DNA from: Oidiodendron maius Zn
Lineage: Eukaryota > Ascomycota > Leotiomycetes > Myxotrichaceae
Assembly (NCBI GenBank): GCA_000827325.1
Contig: KN832871.1
Location: 1,426,001 to 1,490,000 of the forward strand
Reading direction: 5' to 3'
Length of the DNA: 64,000 bases
Each line of letters begins with the position of its first letter. Position 1 is the first letter of the stretch. The position numbers and the translations under genes are program-made. The notes beneath the pieces were generated by a model. That model had not been told where the DNA came from and did not search any database. It saw only the letters and a program-made list of their open reading frames with translations. This document shows, one piece after another, positions 34,178-46,532 of this stretch.

Positions 34178-35052
34178 GCATTTTACTTATGAGAGAATTT
34201 GAACTATGGTTGCTGTGCAATACAAGTTGAGGTATCGTCTACTACTGCCTTCCTTGAGCAGCTTACCTGCACGTTCAAGAGCTCAGAGACCGAAGAGTGT
34301 CACCGCTATCGGTGTTGTATTTCTTCCAAATTTCCATTAACCTACCACGCCTCAAGCTGAGGGTTGTGGATCTGGCAACCAAATACCTGCCCTGGGACTC
34401 CAGTGTGATATTTCACATGAGTTCAGTTGCTCTGCGCCACTTTCCTCGAACTGTATTTGCCCCAACAAGTCTTCCTTCTAATGATAGTTAAGGTCGTTAG
34501 GTGACAGAGGATATCTGAGCTTCATGGTTGCAGCACACCTATCTCTGGTTCGTGAAGTCACACAGCGACAAGCCTGTAATACATTATTTTCTATCTAATA
34601 GGTATATATCCTTTTTCATGCTAAAGAGACAAGACATGGTACGGTCATCTTCCTGAGTGAGTTTGTACGTTTACCGAAAACCATGCCCTGTTTTACTCTC
34701 TTCATTCGGTATGATTCTCATTGTTGACGTTTAAATGCAACTTTTGAGTCTCCTTCGCTCCCCCTACATCTTCAGCTCCTATATTCAAAACGTTGATCCT
34801 GTAAATAATAAGTACAAGCTGAATACTGCGATTGAGGCCCGCGCCAAGTCAGTATTGATGAATCCGAAGCTGCTTTCGGTGCCACTTGGATCCGCAGTTA
34901 AGCCGGATCTGGGAACAGTATCTCAGTCTCCTCTACCCATCGAAACTGAATTGGTCTCGTCTCGGAGCAACGTCAACAACTCGCCCACAACACAACCCCA
35001 CTATCATCCAACAACAAAAGACGCTCCCCGCAACCCTCGTACCACATTGATA
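34178..35052. other. Intergenic spacer upstream of the BTB gene
   Basis: About 875 bp. The frame of the BTB gene stays open back to an in-frame ATG at 34735, so part of this may be coding or 5' UTR. No other gene was seen. Confidence 0.4.
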
Positions 35053-35899
35053 ATGGCGACGCCATTACTAGCAAAAGAACAAGGAGCTACTCCACGCAGG
35101 CCAAGCACTGAGGGTTCAGTGGCAGCAGCACCATCAGCTAGGTCTCAAGGAGAGCATCCTCGGGCCCCCAAGCGTCCTCAAGAATCCTATAACGGGCCAT
35201 CACCAAACAAACGCGCTGCCCCCGATCTCTCGTGGGTTACATTTTACCTACTTTATACGTTTGTCTACTTACACATTTAGATCCCCACACAGCCAGTGTG
35301 TCAAAATCTACATTGGAGATGACAAGTCTGCGGAGCCTTTCATCATCCATAGGCCGTTTATCTTCCATCACTCACCCTACTTTGAGAAAGTCTTTAAAGA
35401 GCTAGATGACTCTCTCTTTGTTGGCGACGGAATGCCGTCAACCGTCTACAAAGAGACAAACCGTGATGCCTTTGGACTGTTCATGCGATACATCTACCGT
35501 GGTACAATCAAAGACAACAACAACAATAATCCTCCCGTCAAGCACACGGTCCAACTCTGGGTTCTCGCCGGCAAAATCGCCACTCCAGCTCTGCAGAATG
35601 CTGCAATGGAAAGCATCTTCGAGAATAAATGTGTTGTTGGGGTTGCGAGCTTGCTGTATATCTACGAGAACACGGAGCATGGCAGTCCTCTTAGAAGACT
35701 TGCGATCGATCAGGGTCTGATTAGGAATTGTACCATGGAATCCCTGTTGTCAATTTTCCGTGACCACCTGGTTAATCTACCAAGCGATCTGTTGGCGGAT
35801 ATGATCGTTGCTCAAAAGAAACTCTTAGCGGCCGGAGCTCATTTGCCTCCTTGCAGAATTGCGGATTACTATGTCCGGGTCATCGACAGGAGAGTCTGA
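35053..35899 (+). CDS. BTB/POZ domain protein
   Basis: Probable protein-interaction adaptor. The model is join(35053..35231, 35281..35899), 265 residues; donor GTGGGT and acceptor TTTAG join LSS to PHSQCVKIYIGDDKSAEPFI. The BTB fold covers about residues 65-170: FIIHRPFIFHHSPYFEKVFK is the hallmark of fungal BTB proteins, followed by FGLFMRYIYRGTI, LWVLAGKIATPALQNAAM. A short Asn run (DNNNNN) interrupts a loop. The rest is helical. There is no kelch, MATH or zinc-finger partner. The start at 35053 (MATPLLAKEQGATPRR) was preferred because the upstream residues look non-conserved, but an in-frame ATG at 34735 would give 371 residues. It converges on TCTP. Confidence 0.8.
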
Positions 35900-36128
35900 T
35901 CATGCTGGAAGAATGGCGGGATGGGCCGGATGAGTCAATGTTTCAGAAGGGAATGTAATAATACAAAGGAGAAATGAGGAAATTGGGAGTGGGAGGGAAC
36001 TTTTTGCTGTATTGGGTTTTCTACTGAGAGAAAGGATTGAGCACATCGCACGGTCTATACTGGCCGGTAGCGACGGCAATGCGGTAGGAAAGAGGACAAT
36101 CCAAGAATATACGACTCCAAGTCCACTC

Positions 36129-36875
36129 TTAGACCTTCATCTCTGTGAGACCGTGCTTCCAAACAGTGACGAACGGGGTGACACCGTCCTCACGGTAGTT
36201 CATGAGGACGACCCTGAACAAGAAGATCAGTACAATTTCGACCTCAGCACAAAGTCACAACTCACATTCCATCAGGGTCCATGGACTCGCCAATATAGAA
36301 GTCGTAGTCCTTGAAGTTGGACACGATCTTCTTGGCGAATGCCTGAGCGCCCTTTTCAAATGCCGTGATCTCATCCTCGGAGGATCCTTTCTCTTTCAGA
36401 GCCTCCTTGACCTTCTTCATGTATGCTGAACCCTAAATCAGACAACAATCTTGGGTTCGCGGGCTAAGTCTACGTACTCTTGAGATGGCTAAGATACGAC
36501 TTCTTGTCAAAGGACGTCGATTGGAGGCGGAAGGAATTGACAACATTGTTGACCTGGACAGCGCCATCCTCAACACCTTCATCGGCCTCCTCAGCAGAGG
36601 CGTTTGCACCAGTGTCTGCACACTACAGTTAGCTTTTGTGGCAGTTCAGGAACAACTAGAGTCACTCACTGACTTCGACCGCGCCGAGAGTAATCATGGC
36701 ACAATCAACCTCATACACGGTTCCATCGACCTCTTTGAGATCGTAAGAGTCGGAGATGATCTCGTCACCAGTGAGGATATCCTAGAATTAGACAGCATGA
36801 TCAGCAATGATCCCAAAGGTCCAGACTTTGGTGTGGGGAAGGCGCATCGGCTGAACCAACCTTGTAAATAATCAT
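36129..36875 (-). CDS. TMA19: Translationally controlled tumour protein homologue (TCTP)
   Basis: Small ribosome- and microtubule-associated protein; yeast Tma19/Mmi1 moves to mitochondria under stress. The model is complement(join(36129..36213, 36266..36425, 36478..36615, 36670..36781, 36861..36875)), 169 residues, the normal length. The first coding exon is only 15 nt (MIIYK). Joins give [79 protein letters not shown] and [17 protein letters not shown], the whole TCTP fold. No single frame is long, so simple ORF calling misses this gene. It is divergent from SUR2. Confidence 0.94.
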
Positions 36876-37623
36876 GGTGAAGGATGGGTGTGAGAAGAAG
36901 TGGATAATGTGTTAGGAGAGAAGAGGAAGGAAGGAGATATACGATCTTAGATCAACCAGAGACCCAGGTCAGATCAGAGCGGTAGTGGTGGGTTTGGAGA
37001 AAACAATTCGCGAGTGGGGAGTGGAGGGGCTCTTGAAACCTGAGGCCTAAACGAAGCGACTGCAACTAAGGCGAGATTGGATTAGTAGCTGAAGATAAAG
37101 TTTACTTTGTGCCTCAGGCTTAACATGTGATATGCCTCTGAGATCTGGACAGAAAAGACAGGATGATTTATCAATTGGATAGGCACCCTCTCGCATCTAT
37201 TGTCTCTAAGGCGTGGAATGATGCTGCTTCATATGAAGTGAAGCAGAGCTTATTTATGCTATATGCACCACTGAGGCCAGAAACGTCTATTTTTGCGAGT
37301 CGGAGAACGGAAGTCTTTAAACGAGATTTGATTATGGCAGATACAGGCTGAAAGTCTTTCTGTCTGTCTCACTCGTGCCTCCTCTCCATATCTAATCTTC
37401 ATTATCCTCAACTTTTTACATTCAACGTCTCTCCCTTCTTACCTTTTGGCTTTTAATAATTGGGCTTGTGCGGTGTCTCCCAACCCGCAGAGGCTGTACC
37501 TTACTTCACTTCGCCTTCCATACCGTGCCTCTTCAGTCTGCTCGACCACCTACTCTCCTTCGTGAGCAACACGATAACTGCACTGTCATAACACTGCAGG
37601 ACGACGAGACGACAACGGCAGCC
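36876..37623. other. Bidirectional promoter region, TCTP and SUR2
   Basis: A 748-bp spacer. It is CT-rich from about 37360 to 37600, consistent with a fungal core promoter and 5' UTR of SUR2. No other element was recognised. Confidence 0.45.
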
Positions 37624-38789
37624 ATGGCGACCAACATCACACTCTCCTCTAATATGTCCGCAATATCCGACCTCCCGCCGCTCCCTTCCTACACTCTCAG
37701 GCCCCTCCCGTCTCTCCTCCCCTTTATCTCTGACGTCTATCTCTCTCTCTTCCTCCCAGTAGTAGCCTACTGGGGCCTCTCCCTCTTCTTTCACGTCATC
37801 GATGTATACGACATATGGCCACAGTACCGTCTGCACACACCCGCTGAGATCCTGGCGAGGAATCGCGCCTCACGGTATGAGGTGGCGCGGGACGTCATCG
37901 TCCAGCAAGTTATTCAGACCATCGTGGGCGGCCTGATAGGTCTGACCGAGCCGGCGGATATGATAGGAAAGGAGGAATATGATGTTGCACGCTGGGCTAC
38001 GAGACTGCGTATTGCGCAGAGGGGCCTACCGCAGCTCCTGTCCCTCGTGGGCCTCAATGCTGCCGCCATCTCCAAGAACATGGCCCCCGCGCACCCCATG
38101 ATTGCTGGCATATTAGCTGGCGGGAGGTATCCGTCTCTGGCAATGGCACTGGATGAGATGACAGGATCTCCAGTTCTGACATTTGCCGCCTGGGAGCTAT
38201 TTGCTGCAAAGGCCTTGTACTGGTTTGTTGTACCAGCCCTGCAGCTCATGCTGGCCATCACTATCATGGATACTTGGGAGTACTTCCTGCACCGAGCCAT
38301 GCACATGAACAAGTGGCTCTACAGTGAGTAGTCTCTTACCTTCGCTGTCTCTTCCCTTCTGATCTCGTGACAGCTACATTCCACTCCCGACACCACCGCC
38401 TCTATGTACCATACGCGTATGGCGCCTTGTACAACCACCCCTTCGAGGGATTCCTTCTTGACACCGTTGGCGCCCTCGTCGGCTTCAAGCTCTCGGGTAT
38501 GACCGCACGTCAGGGGATGTTCTTCTTCACCTTCTCGACCATCAAGACTGTCGATGACCACTGCGGGTATGCGTTGCCCTGGGATCCCCTGCAGCACATC
38601 ACGAGCAACAACGCCGGCTACCACGATATCCACCACCAAAGCTGGGGCATTAAGACGAACTTCTCGCAACCCTTCTTCACGTTCTGGGATCGACTGCTCG
38701 GCACCATGTGGGCCGGGGATGCCAGCCTAAAGTATGAGCGGACGCGGAAGGCGGCGCACGACAAGGTGCAGGTGCAGGCAGAGAAGTAG
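37624..38789 (+). CDS. SUR2: Sphinganine C4-hydroxylase
   Basis: ER di-iron hydroxylase that converts dihydrosphingosine or dihydroceramide to the phyto form. The model is join(37624..38323, 38374..38789), 371 residues. The start MATNITLSSNMSAISDLPPL was chosen as the first ATG giving the family length; the frame opens further upstream. Hydrophobic segments span about residues 35-60, 95-115 and 190-215. The three His boxes are HRAMH (223-227), HSRHH (237-241, formed right at the splice junction) and HDIHH near residue 330. Other family sequence includes LYVPYAYGALYNHPFEGF and HCGYALPWDP. The C-terminus ends KVQVQAEK. Confidence 0.93.
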
Positions 38790-40346
38790 GCGATATGACA
38801 CCCCGAAATAGGTAAAATTGTGCGAGTAGGGCGAGAGGGGGGATAAATTTGTACCTGTACAGTATGTTTGTATGATATGATATGAGCCGTCACCTACGAT
38901 TGATTCCCGATGCGGGGGAGAGATGATAGGGGGTTATTGGATGTACCTGTCTTTGGATTGGTCCAGAAATGGGAGTTTGGTGGAGTGGGCTGGCAGGAAC
39001 TGGGAAGTGTAATCCGATGTTCGCGCGGAAGCTCAAAGCCGTGGTCAGATAAGTCATTCGTCCCTTCATAGTACAGGAATAGGTAGATCGCCCCTAATAG
39101 TCTAATAACATGATGCCACAATCAATCAATGAATCGAATTGATCTCTTTTACTCTCGCTCGTCCCCATCACGGTCGCCCTGGAAGTCCACGCCTCGGAGC
39201 ACAGGCACCGCCAGCACACCCACCAACTGTACGGACCGTAGTCACCCTTGGGTACCGGACTCCATGCGCTGCGGCAGATCACGCACCAGCCATGTGTTGC
39301 CCATGGTGTGGTCGAGTCCAATGGACTGGCGTGGTCTGCTCACGCTGGATGCCTCAGTCAGCACCGGGAAACCGGGCGGGGAGAACTTCGGAAGCAGGTC
39401 ATCATCTCATCAAACCGTTACAGCATTGTCACTGTTATGCTCGTTGTGGACCTCCCGCCAAGGTTCTTGCATAATCGAGATCCCTCAGCTTAGACCAGGA
39501 ATCGCGCCCACCACCGACCAGCCAGTGCCTGCCCCTGCGTAAGCTCCCATCATCGGACAGTAGCCAGATCGCCGTGTGCCTGAGAGCGGTCCAGCAACTG
39601 TCCATACCAAGGCCCAGCATGGAACACCTCACACAGGTCCTCGTTCATACGGCCGCCCTTTCTGCACCGTTAGTGAGGGTCATTCACGACTCATGAGCGC
39701 ATGATGGTCATCAATCTCTACAGCCCTGGTCCCTACCCCCCCCCCTAGTGAGAATACAATGCCTTCCGCCCATTATTAACTGCTAGGTCAATGGCTGTTG
39801 AGCGCGGGCCTCTCTTTGCGTTCCTATTGCCCACATTTATTTTTCGGGCCAGCCTCATCCCCCTTCAGCTGGGCTGGGCTGGGCTGGGCCTGGCCTCGTC
39901 GACGGCCGCACCGGCCCAAGCAGAAAAAGGGGAATTGCACGGGAAGTGGAAAACTTGCTTGAACCGTGCTACGTAGGGCCAGGCAGCCCATCCACTGGCA
40001 CCACGACTGGCTACCAGGCACACTGGGCGCCACCTACTTCCGAAGGACTGGGCGGAAGCGCAGAGGGCAGAGCGCGGAGGTTGTGTATATTGTATTATAT
40101 CATTGTCCGATGCCCACCCCCCATCTACATAAGGTCACCTTCATGCTGCCGGTCTCCTGAATCCGCTCTCCCTCTCTCAGTGCTTCCTCCGTGTGATACA
40201 CCGGCTCCTCTCCCCCTTCAATATGCGATCCAATCTCTCGTTCTGAGCTTCAGGGAACTACTGTGCAGGAAAAGGTCGTGCGACTCGGATTTCGAGCTTG
40301 GGCTGGACCTGAGCTGCGCTGCGCCCCGACTACCAAGCAGACAAAG
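38790..40346. other. Intergenic: 1.5-kb spacer
   Basis: No supportable gene; several overlapping short frames look accidental. It contains a short GGGCT tandem (about 39869-39893) and C-rich runs near 39738. Confidence 0.4.
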
Positions 40347-42649
40347 ATGGACACGACTCTGATAACCTTCCATCTGTACGTCAGCCCTATTTCCTCGCTG
40401 CTGCACTCTTGATCTTTTGACCCGCATTGAGTTTATCTTTTTTTGCCCGGGGTGTGGAGAAGGGCTGCCTGCGGGTTGTGGTTATTCTTAGAGATTCCCA
40501 TGATCCGCAATCTGGAGTTCCTGGGAAGTCCGCCCTTGGGAAACTCAGCCGGGTTCCGAAAGTCTCAACTCCACCGACTCTGTCCACCATATTTCCCCGC
40601 CTTGACTGCGCTCAACAGCACAAGCACACCGCCCTTCATAGGCTGGCTGCATTTACTGTTGTTGATCGGTTTTATGTGGGTAATGACACATGGTCCGGGT
40701 GTTCGTGTATCGTCGCACCTTCATGCGCCGGCGTCGGGAATGTGGGAGATAGGAGATGGGCCTTGTATTACCTACAGGACCAACGTATATCTGCCAAGTC
40801 TGGCCTCCTGTCTTTACCTCTACCAAAGGATCCGGTACCTATAGTCGGGTATTGGGCGATGTATATCCACTGCAATCTCATGTCACAGAAGTCTCTCATG
40901 TGTTTCGCGTAGCGCTCGCTGGATAATTTGGCATATATCACCGTGGTTATAGCATTGTATCCCAACGTGGTGTAAGAGCTAGGTGGCTCGCCATAGCTTT
41001 CCTTGATGCGGTATTTCATATCAATATCAAAAGCAATATTCGACTCTTTGCAATGCCATGTCATCTATCAGTGACTTCTCTTTTCACCTAGCTCACGATC
41101 TCCCAGCCAAACTGCCCCTTCGATACGCTCGGTCCATCTAATCGGATCATGGGACAATTTCACCAAGTCATATCGGATGGAGAGGGACATCAGGCGCGCT
41201 AGTGGCCAATGGCGCGGATGCTATGCGTTCGAGGGCATAACATGCGACGGCGACGGCGAGAGCAAGCCCAAACGGACAGGCGGCCTAAAGATGGGCCAGA
41301 CATACTATTACTACGTATGTGCCTTCATAAACCCGAAACATCAAGAGGAAAGAAAGTAAATATGCTGACTGCTGTATAAGTATGAGCTAGATGACGGCAC
41401 CGAGATCCACGACCCCTCCGTTCCGTCGACCACTATCTGCCCCTATCTCCCGGGGCAGCAAGTCAACCTCCTCTGGGTGCCCGTCGAAGTCTTGCCGCCC
41501 CGCGAACGCAGCGCCTCCATGAGCTCCATGGTTAACGAAACTATCAAGACCATGGCGCCGGGAGACAAGTTCCTGACTCCACGGGCACCGCCCCCTATCC
41601 CCCCTAAGCGAATCCGCGCCAACACTGCGCCCATGTCTGTCGTCAGGAGACGAACAGCTCGATCTGTCTCGCCCAGGCCAGAGAGGCTGCAGTGGTCGCC
41701 GAGGCTGCTGTTCGGTCGTCGGTCACCCTCGTCACATTCTCAGAAGGCAGAGAGACGTGGTCGGTGGTCCCCATTGAGCAGGTTCTTCGGCGACGACGTC
41801 AGCGGGAGGTCCCCTTCTCCCTCGAGATGGCTGAACGAGAAGAGGAACATATCTATGCCCACCGCACGAACAGCATCATCGTACTCCTTCGAGAGACCGC
41901 TAACCTCCAGGGAGCTCCCTCTTCGACGCGCCGTCTCTCAGGAACCCAGCAGCCACCTACCAATCATGCTACCAATGTCCGCCGAGATCGAAGGAGGAGA
42001 AGAGCTCAAAGAGGAGTACGATGAAGATGATGACGACGACGTCAACTTCGCGTCCCACATCCAACTCATCACTGTCTCCGACGACGCTGCCCACCTTCCC
42101 ACCGCCCTCTCCCCACCCTCCGCGTGCCCGCTCTCCCCGCCCGGTGCCAACGCAACCGCAACGCCTCCCGGTCCCGCAAGCACCACCCGCCCTCCTTCAT
42201 ACTCGTCCGCGCCGCCCTCCCCGGCCAACACATCCAAACCACTCCCGCTCCTTCCCCAGGACGATACCGCATCCTACCTCCCACCGCTCCTCTCGCGCTC
42301 GCACTTTTCCGCCTCGACAGTCGTGACCTCGCCCACGGCATCGTACTTCGATTTCTCTGATGACGAGGACGACAACACCGACACCCATTCCGCAGAGGAT
42401 GTCTTCGTCGATAGCCCCCTCGTCGAGCCTGTGGGCCCGCGTGGGCTAGGAGACGTCGTGAATGCCGCGAGGGAGGCGGAGAAGAGGAAACAGGACGAGG
42501 CGGCGAAGGAGGCGACCGTTGCGCTGTCGACTGTGGCGAGCAGGAGCACGTTTGGTGGCGCGGAAATGTTTGGCGATGGTGGAGGAGGTGGATATTCACT
42601 CGATGAGTTGAGGAAGGAGTTGGGATATTTGGGCGGGATGATTTGTTAG
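40347..42649 (+). CDS. CBM48-like (AMPK glycogen-binding-type) protein with disordered tail
   Basis: Unnamed fungal family with an early-set/CBM48-like domain. The proposed model is join(40347..40375, 41092..41314, 41381..42649), 506 residues. The two 3' exons are well supported: VHLIGSWDNF, YRMERDIRRASGQWRGCYAF, GLKMGQTYYYYYELDDGTEI, ICPYLPGQQVNLLWVPVEV form a CBM48-type sandwich (about residues 22-130). The first exon (MDTTLITFHL) is inferred from a GTACGT donor whose phase fits the acceptor before 41092; it implies a 716-nt intron and is uncertain. The tail is Pro/Ser/Arg-rich with an acidic run (EEYDEDDDDDVNFA), ending LDELRKELGYLGGMIC. It probably has a scaffold or polysaccharide-sensing role; substrate unknown. 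Confidence 0.7.
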
Positions 42650-43363
42650 GGTGGGATGGGAAAGTGTGTTTTATTCATTTACATCTTATTCCCGGTATGG
42701 TGTATACGTCAAGGGAAAGAGGGGCTTGGGAGTTGAGGTTTGTATTATTTGGAAGCTGGTTGGGATGAGATTGGGATGGTATGGGAGGTGTGTATGGTAT
42801 GCGGTATTGGCATGGATAATGGGGTGACATGGATTGGGGTTGTATATATCTAGATGGTTGGACGGACGACAGGTATACGGAGCATTTATGGTTCATGAGC
42901 TTTGGACTTGTATTTGTTATGTAGCTCGTAACAGGGCTCGATGAATTAATGGTCTTGTACGACGTTCTTAATATGAATGGACCAACTTCAGTAGTGTGTT
43001 GGAGTGAAAAGGACATTTCACTCGGGTGGTATAAACCTCTGTTATATTACTAGTTTACTCAGGAAAGATAAATATTCAATAATTAGCTATATTCATCCAT
43101 ACCACCACCACCTCGGCTCCACTTAGACAACTACTCGGTCACAGTTAAGCGGTCGATGTCCGCCCGTCCCCAAAGCCGGACCGATGCATACGGGCTGCGC
43201 GTGGCACGAGACCCAACCCGCTCAGGACCGGTCAAGGACGTCTCGAGCGAGAACCTGGATGTCAAAACCGGGCAGGCTGTCGTTGCAACAGACCGAAATG
43301 CATGTCCACCCCGAGACTTCATCTTCAACCAGCGTTAGAACGGGCATGCACCTACTGATTTAA
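42650..43363. other. Intergenic spacer
   Basis: About 700 bp, AT-rich and then GC-rich. No gene was recognised. Confidence 0.4.
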
Positions 43364-43650
43364 TATGGGTTCCACCGGTAATACTTTTCAGGCGGTCCTT
43401 AATGACTTCAACACGCGCCTAACGGCCAAGGAGTTAAAGTCTCTCCAATTTGTAAAGCTAGATGATGTGCGCTACTGCATACTCTGGATACAGAGAGTAG
43501 CAGCAGTTTAGGACTATGATGAATATGACCCGTCTCGAGTCGTTCCTTGAAGCCATGAAGTAGTTCAGCAAGATCATAGGGGTGTTTGGAAATTCATCAA
43601 GCTTGGTCGGATTCGTATGGGGACCGATGAAAATGTTTCTACAACATTAC
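43364..43650 (+). pseudogene. Relic of a fungal NLR/STAND-type N-terminal domain
   Basis: The plus strand carries GNTFQAVLNDFNTRL, then RLESFLEAMK, then VFGNSSSLVGFVWGPMKMFL. These match, in order, the conserved N-terminal region that precedes the NACHT or NB-ARC domain in many fungal NLR-like genes (typical wording: NSSEFVAFVWGPMKFLLQ). The pieces are interrupted by stop codons and a frame change, and no nucleotide-binding domain follows, so this is a decayed fragment. The identification rests on my recall of the family motif and is moderate. Confidence 0.5.
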
Positions 43651-44527
43651 TATGATTCTTGCAGAATGTTTAAGCATAGTGCCTTCTTCTCCAAGTCGCA
43701 ACGCCGTACTCGTGAACCAGTAAGCACTGACCCTAGACGAGTAAGCATCCCCTAATGCCATCGATCTGGTATGAGATTCTGATGCGTTTTGATACAGGAC
43801 CGATCGAAGATGTTTCGGCATCATCATCGCCGTTTTCGCCGTTTCTACATCATCATTGCCATTTCTACATCATTGTTGCCGTTTCGGCATCATCGTCGCC
43901 GGTTTTACCGTTTCTGCAGAAACGATTGATGTTCTTCAATATCAATTAATCCATCTTCCCTGTCACTAAACGTGCCGCCGAGCACAGGCTGATCAATCTT
44001 GCTGAGTAGACAGCAAGCACGTATGCAGAAGTGACATCCACAGCTCCGCCGCCACCAAAAGTTAGTGTTTTTCGTAAAACACCCAAGTTTATATATACAT
44101 GCATGTCACCTCGGTCATGCTTTGGCTCTCGCGTGCCTGTTTTCGGGTTGTCATTAGCGCGAGGCGAAGGCGGCGAGACCACGAAGGCGAAGCGCGGCCC
44201 TGCTGCCCTGCAAGACTCTCGCCAACCAAACTGCCCCTTTGAACCACTCCAAACATTCTCGAAGGCGCCTATTCCTTGGAAACATCGGCGTCACGGGGAT
44301 GCTGTATGCCACTAGCAAACATGGGACGATTCTGACAAGGGAAGAACGTGCGCAGTCACCAATAAGCATGATTCAGGAGGCTGATGTCTCCTCTGTTTGC
44401 TAGCTCCCGGCCCTCCATGGCAGTGGCTCTTTCCGTATATATCCCTACGGAAGGACGAGTATCGACTCGTTTAGCCCTATCTCTGTGGTCATACTCTCTT
44501 GCCAATGCTCTAGTCCTTCTCTTCAAT
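43651..44527. other. Intergenic spacer with imperfect 20-bp repeats
   Basis: Contains the tandem repeat annotated separately and the promoter of the secreted beta-propeller-like protein. No gene was recognised. Confidence 0.4.
43812..43926. repeat. Imperfect 20-bp tandem repeat
   Basis: About four diverged copies of a 20-bp unit like GTTTCTACATCATCATTGCC, separated in places by GTTTTCGCC-type 9-bp pieces. Confidence 0.7.
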
Positions 44528-45724
44528 ATGTATTATCCTGCAACATCTCTCTTCGCTCTTCTCATTCCAGCTGCCCATGCCCTGCCGGCTGTGAATCCCC
44601 CCACTTCTACGTACACTGTCGTAGAGCTGGGCATCGAAACCGACACGGCGAGCAACACCGCCGGGATCTTCCACGACGGTGGGGGCGGGGCCACTCAGAA
44701 TGGCTACCACGTCCAGGTGTTTGCGGACTCGTTCACGACATCCTCGGGCTTCAACTTCGTTCACAACTCTGTGGCGTACTATGGATATGTATGTGTCTTT
44801 TGACTGCTTTCGAGAGAATGGGTATGCTGACCGGGGAAACAGCGTGATGCGGCAAACCTTCTATCCCTATATACCTTCGGCATGGAGGGAGATGTTGGTA
44901 AAGCCATCTTCACTACTCAAGCACTTGGGGCGATGACGGACAACGAGACCGCGCTGGGCAGCAACTTTGCAATCTGGGCGACTGCCGGGATGACCCCAAT
45001 GCCGGACGGGAAGACCATCCTGGGCGTGTACCCTGCCATAAATGAAGGCACAAACCCCATCCAGAATTTGTATAGCACAATGGTGCAAATGGAGGTGGTC
45101 GACCCAACGACTGTGGCGCCAGGGCGGACTCCGCCCTTCACACGTCTCGGCACTGGCCGCCTGTTCTACCCCAACGAAGTGAACTACGGCACGTTCGCCC
45201 TCATGGCGGGAGTGGATGGATATGTCTATCTAGCAGGCGCCGACATCACGGGCATCAAGCTGGCGCGCACGCCTAACACGCCCGACAGCTTGGCGGACCG
45301 CAATCAGTACCAATACTGGAATGCGCTGGGCCAGACCTGGCAGACGGTGCCTCTGGGCCTGAACAACGGGATCGGGAACATCATCACCTGGAGCAGCAAG
45401 GACCTGAACGGGAACCAGATCGGCCCGGCCAACGGCGACATGTGGTACGACCCGTACCACCAGACGACTGTGATGATGTGGGGAGATGCCGGCATCGACG
45501 GGACGTTCTGGTTCAGCTACGCGCTGGACAATGACCTCCTGGGTGCCTGGAGCGATCCGGTCGCCATCTGGACCCCGCCACTGCTGGCCGAGTGCAATGG
45601 CAATAGCGAGGATTGGAATTACTGTGGGCATGCGCACCCCGGGTGGGACCCCAGTGGGCAGACGCTCCTGATCAGCTACTCGAGCTGCGCGAATTATGTT
45701 AGTTTTGCCAAGATTACTTGGTAG
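44528..45724 (+). CDS. Secreted beta-propeller-like protein (DUF4185/DUF5005-like)
   Basis: The model is join(44528..44788, 44843..45724), 380 residues; donor GTATGT follows YYGY and acceptor AACAG precedes RDAANLLSLYTFGMEGDVGK. The N-terminus MYYPATSLFALLIPAAHALP is a signal peptide, and the ATG at 44528 was preferred over 44384 because it places that signal at the very start. The rest is Gly/Trp/Asp-rich with spaced blade-like motifs (MWYDPYHQTTVMMWGDAG, GAWSDPVAIWT, YCGHAHPGWDPSGQTLLISY), as in five-bladed glycosidase-like propellers of the DUF4185/DUF5005 type. Four Cys residues near the C-terminus may form disulfides. Function is unknown; an extracellular carbohydrate-related role is inference. 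Confidence 0.8.
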
Positions 45725-46532
45725 AGGGGGTAAATGCCTCAGAAGGGCTCATTAGGCTGGGATAAGTCTGAGAGGAAATCCCTCGCGCCATCATCCTACA
45801 GAAGCCACGGCAGGGATGGCCACGATCGGCCACGCGGTCTTGTGATTTTATGGCGCGAGTTGGGACGAAGGACTGATAATGGTGGGCGGGTATTCAATAG
45901 TTCCAGACAGGTACCAGAGGACTCTACCGGTGGTGTTAATGGAGTCCATATTTATTTCACGTCACCCACAAAGTGCTATTGCGCGGCCCGGAATTCAAAC
46001 ATGTCGATCCAGCAGTCAGTCTCGGAGAATTTGTGACACAACGTCGTCCCGTGCAGCTGTCAAAGGCTGCCCGCATGTCTCATAAACCATCTGAATGTGG
46101 TGTGCGCTGCACGAGCTGCCGTGCCATGCAGCAGCTCCCTCCGCATCTGTCGTGATGCCGTCGAGCATGTGTCGTTGGACGGAAGTAAAAGTAAGATAAT
46201 TTATGGAAGAGGATAGGTGGAGATAGAGATGGCAGCCACCAACAACTCCCCGAGCAGCGGTGCCATGACAAGGCCAAGCCGTCGGGTCTCGGGGTGTTAT
46301 GCTGACATGTCCCGTGCAGCCAATAGAGGCTCTCACCGGTCCGTCTACACGGGTTGGTATCTTAGTTAAGCCGTAGCTCTCGACCCCACGCGCTTCCCAC
46401 GAGCTACCAGCCGCACAAATGTATATCTGATCGACCTCCCATGCCTCTCCATCGTCCAACTCACATGTAGTCTCTTCCCCCCGACGCCCATCCTCCTCCT
46501 CCTCCTCCTCCTCCTCTCACAGTGGGACAGCC
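45725..46532. other. Intergenic: promoter region of the KHA1-type antiporter
   Basis: About 800 bp, ending in a CCT trinucleotide run (about 46489-46515) shortly before the KHA1 start. No gene was recognised. Confidence 0.45.
46489..46515. repeat. CCT trinucleotide microsatellite
   Basis: Run of TCC/CCT units about 20 bp upstream of the KHA1 start codon, within a pyrimidine-rich leader. Confidence 0.8.

Noticed and set aside
37163-37351. 62-codon plus frame upstream of SUR2
   Set aside because: No homology recognised, lies in the TCTP/SUR2 promoter spacer.
42069-42599. 176-codon minus frame over the CBM48-like gene
   Set aside because: Antisense of a Pro/Ser-rich coding region; Arg-rich shadow.
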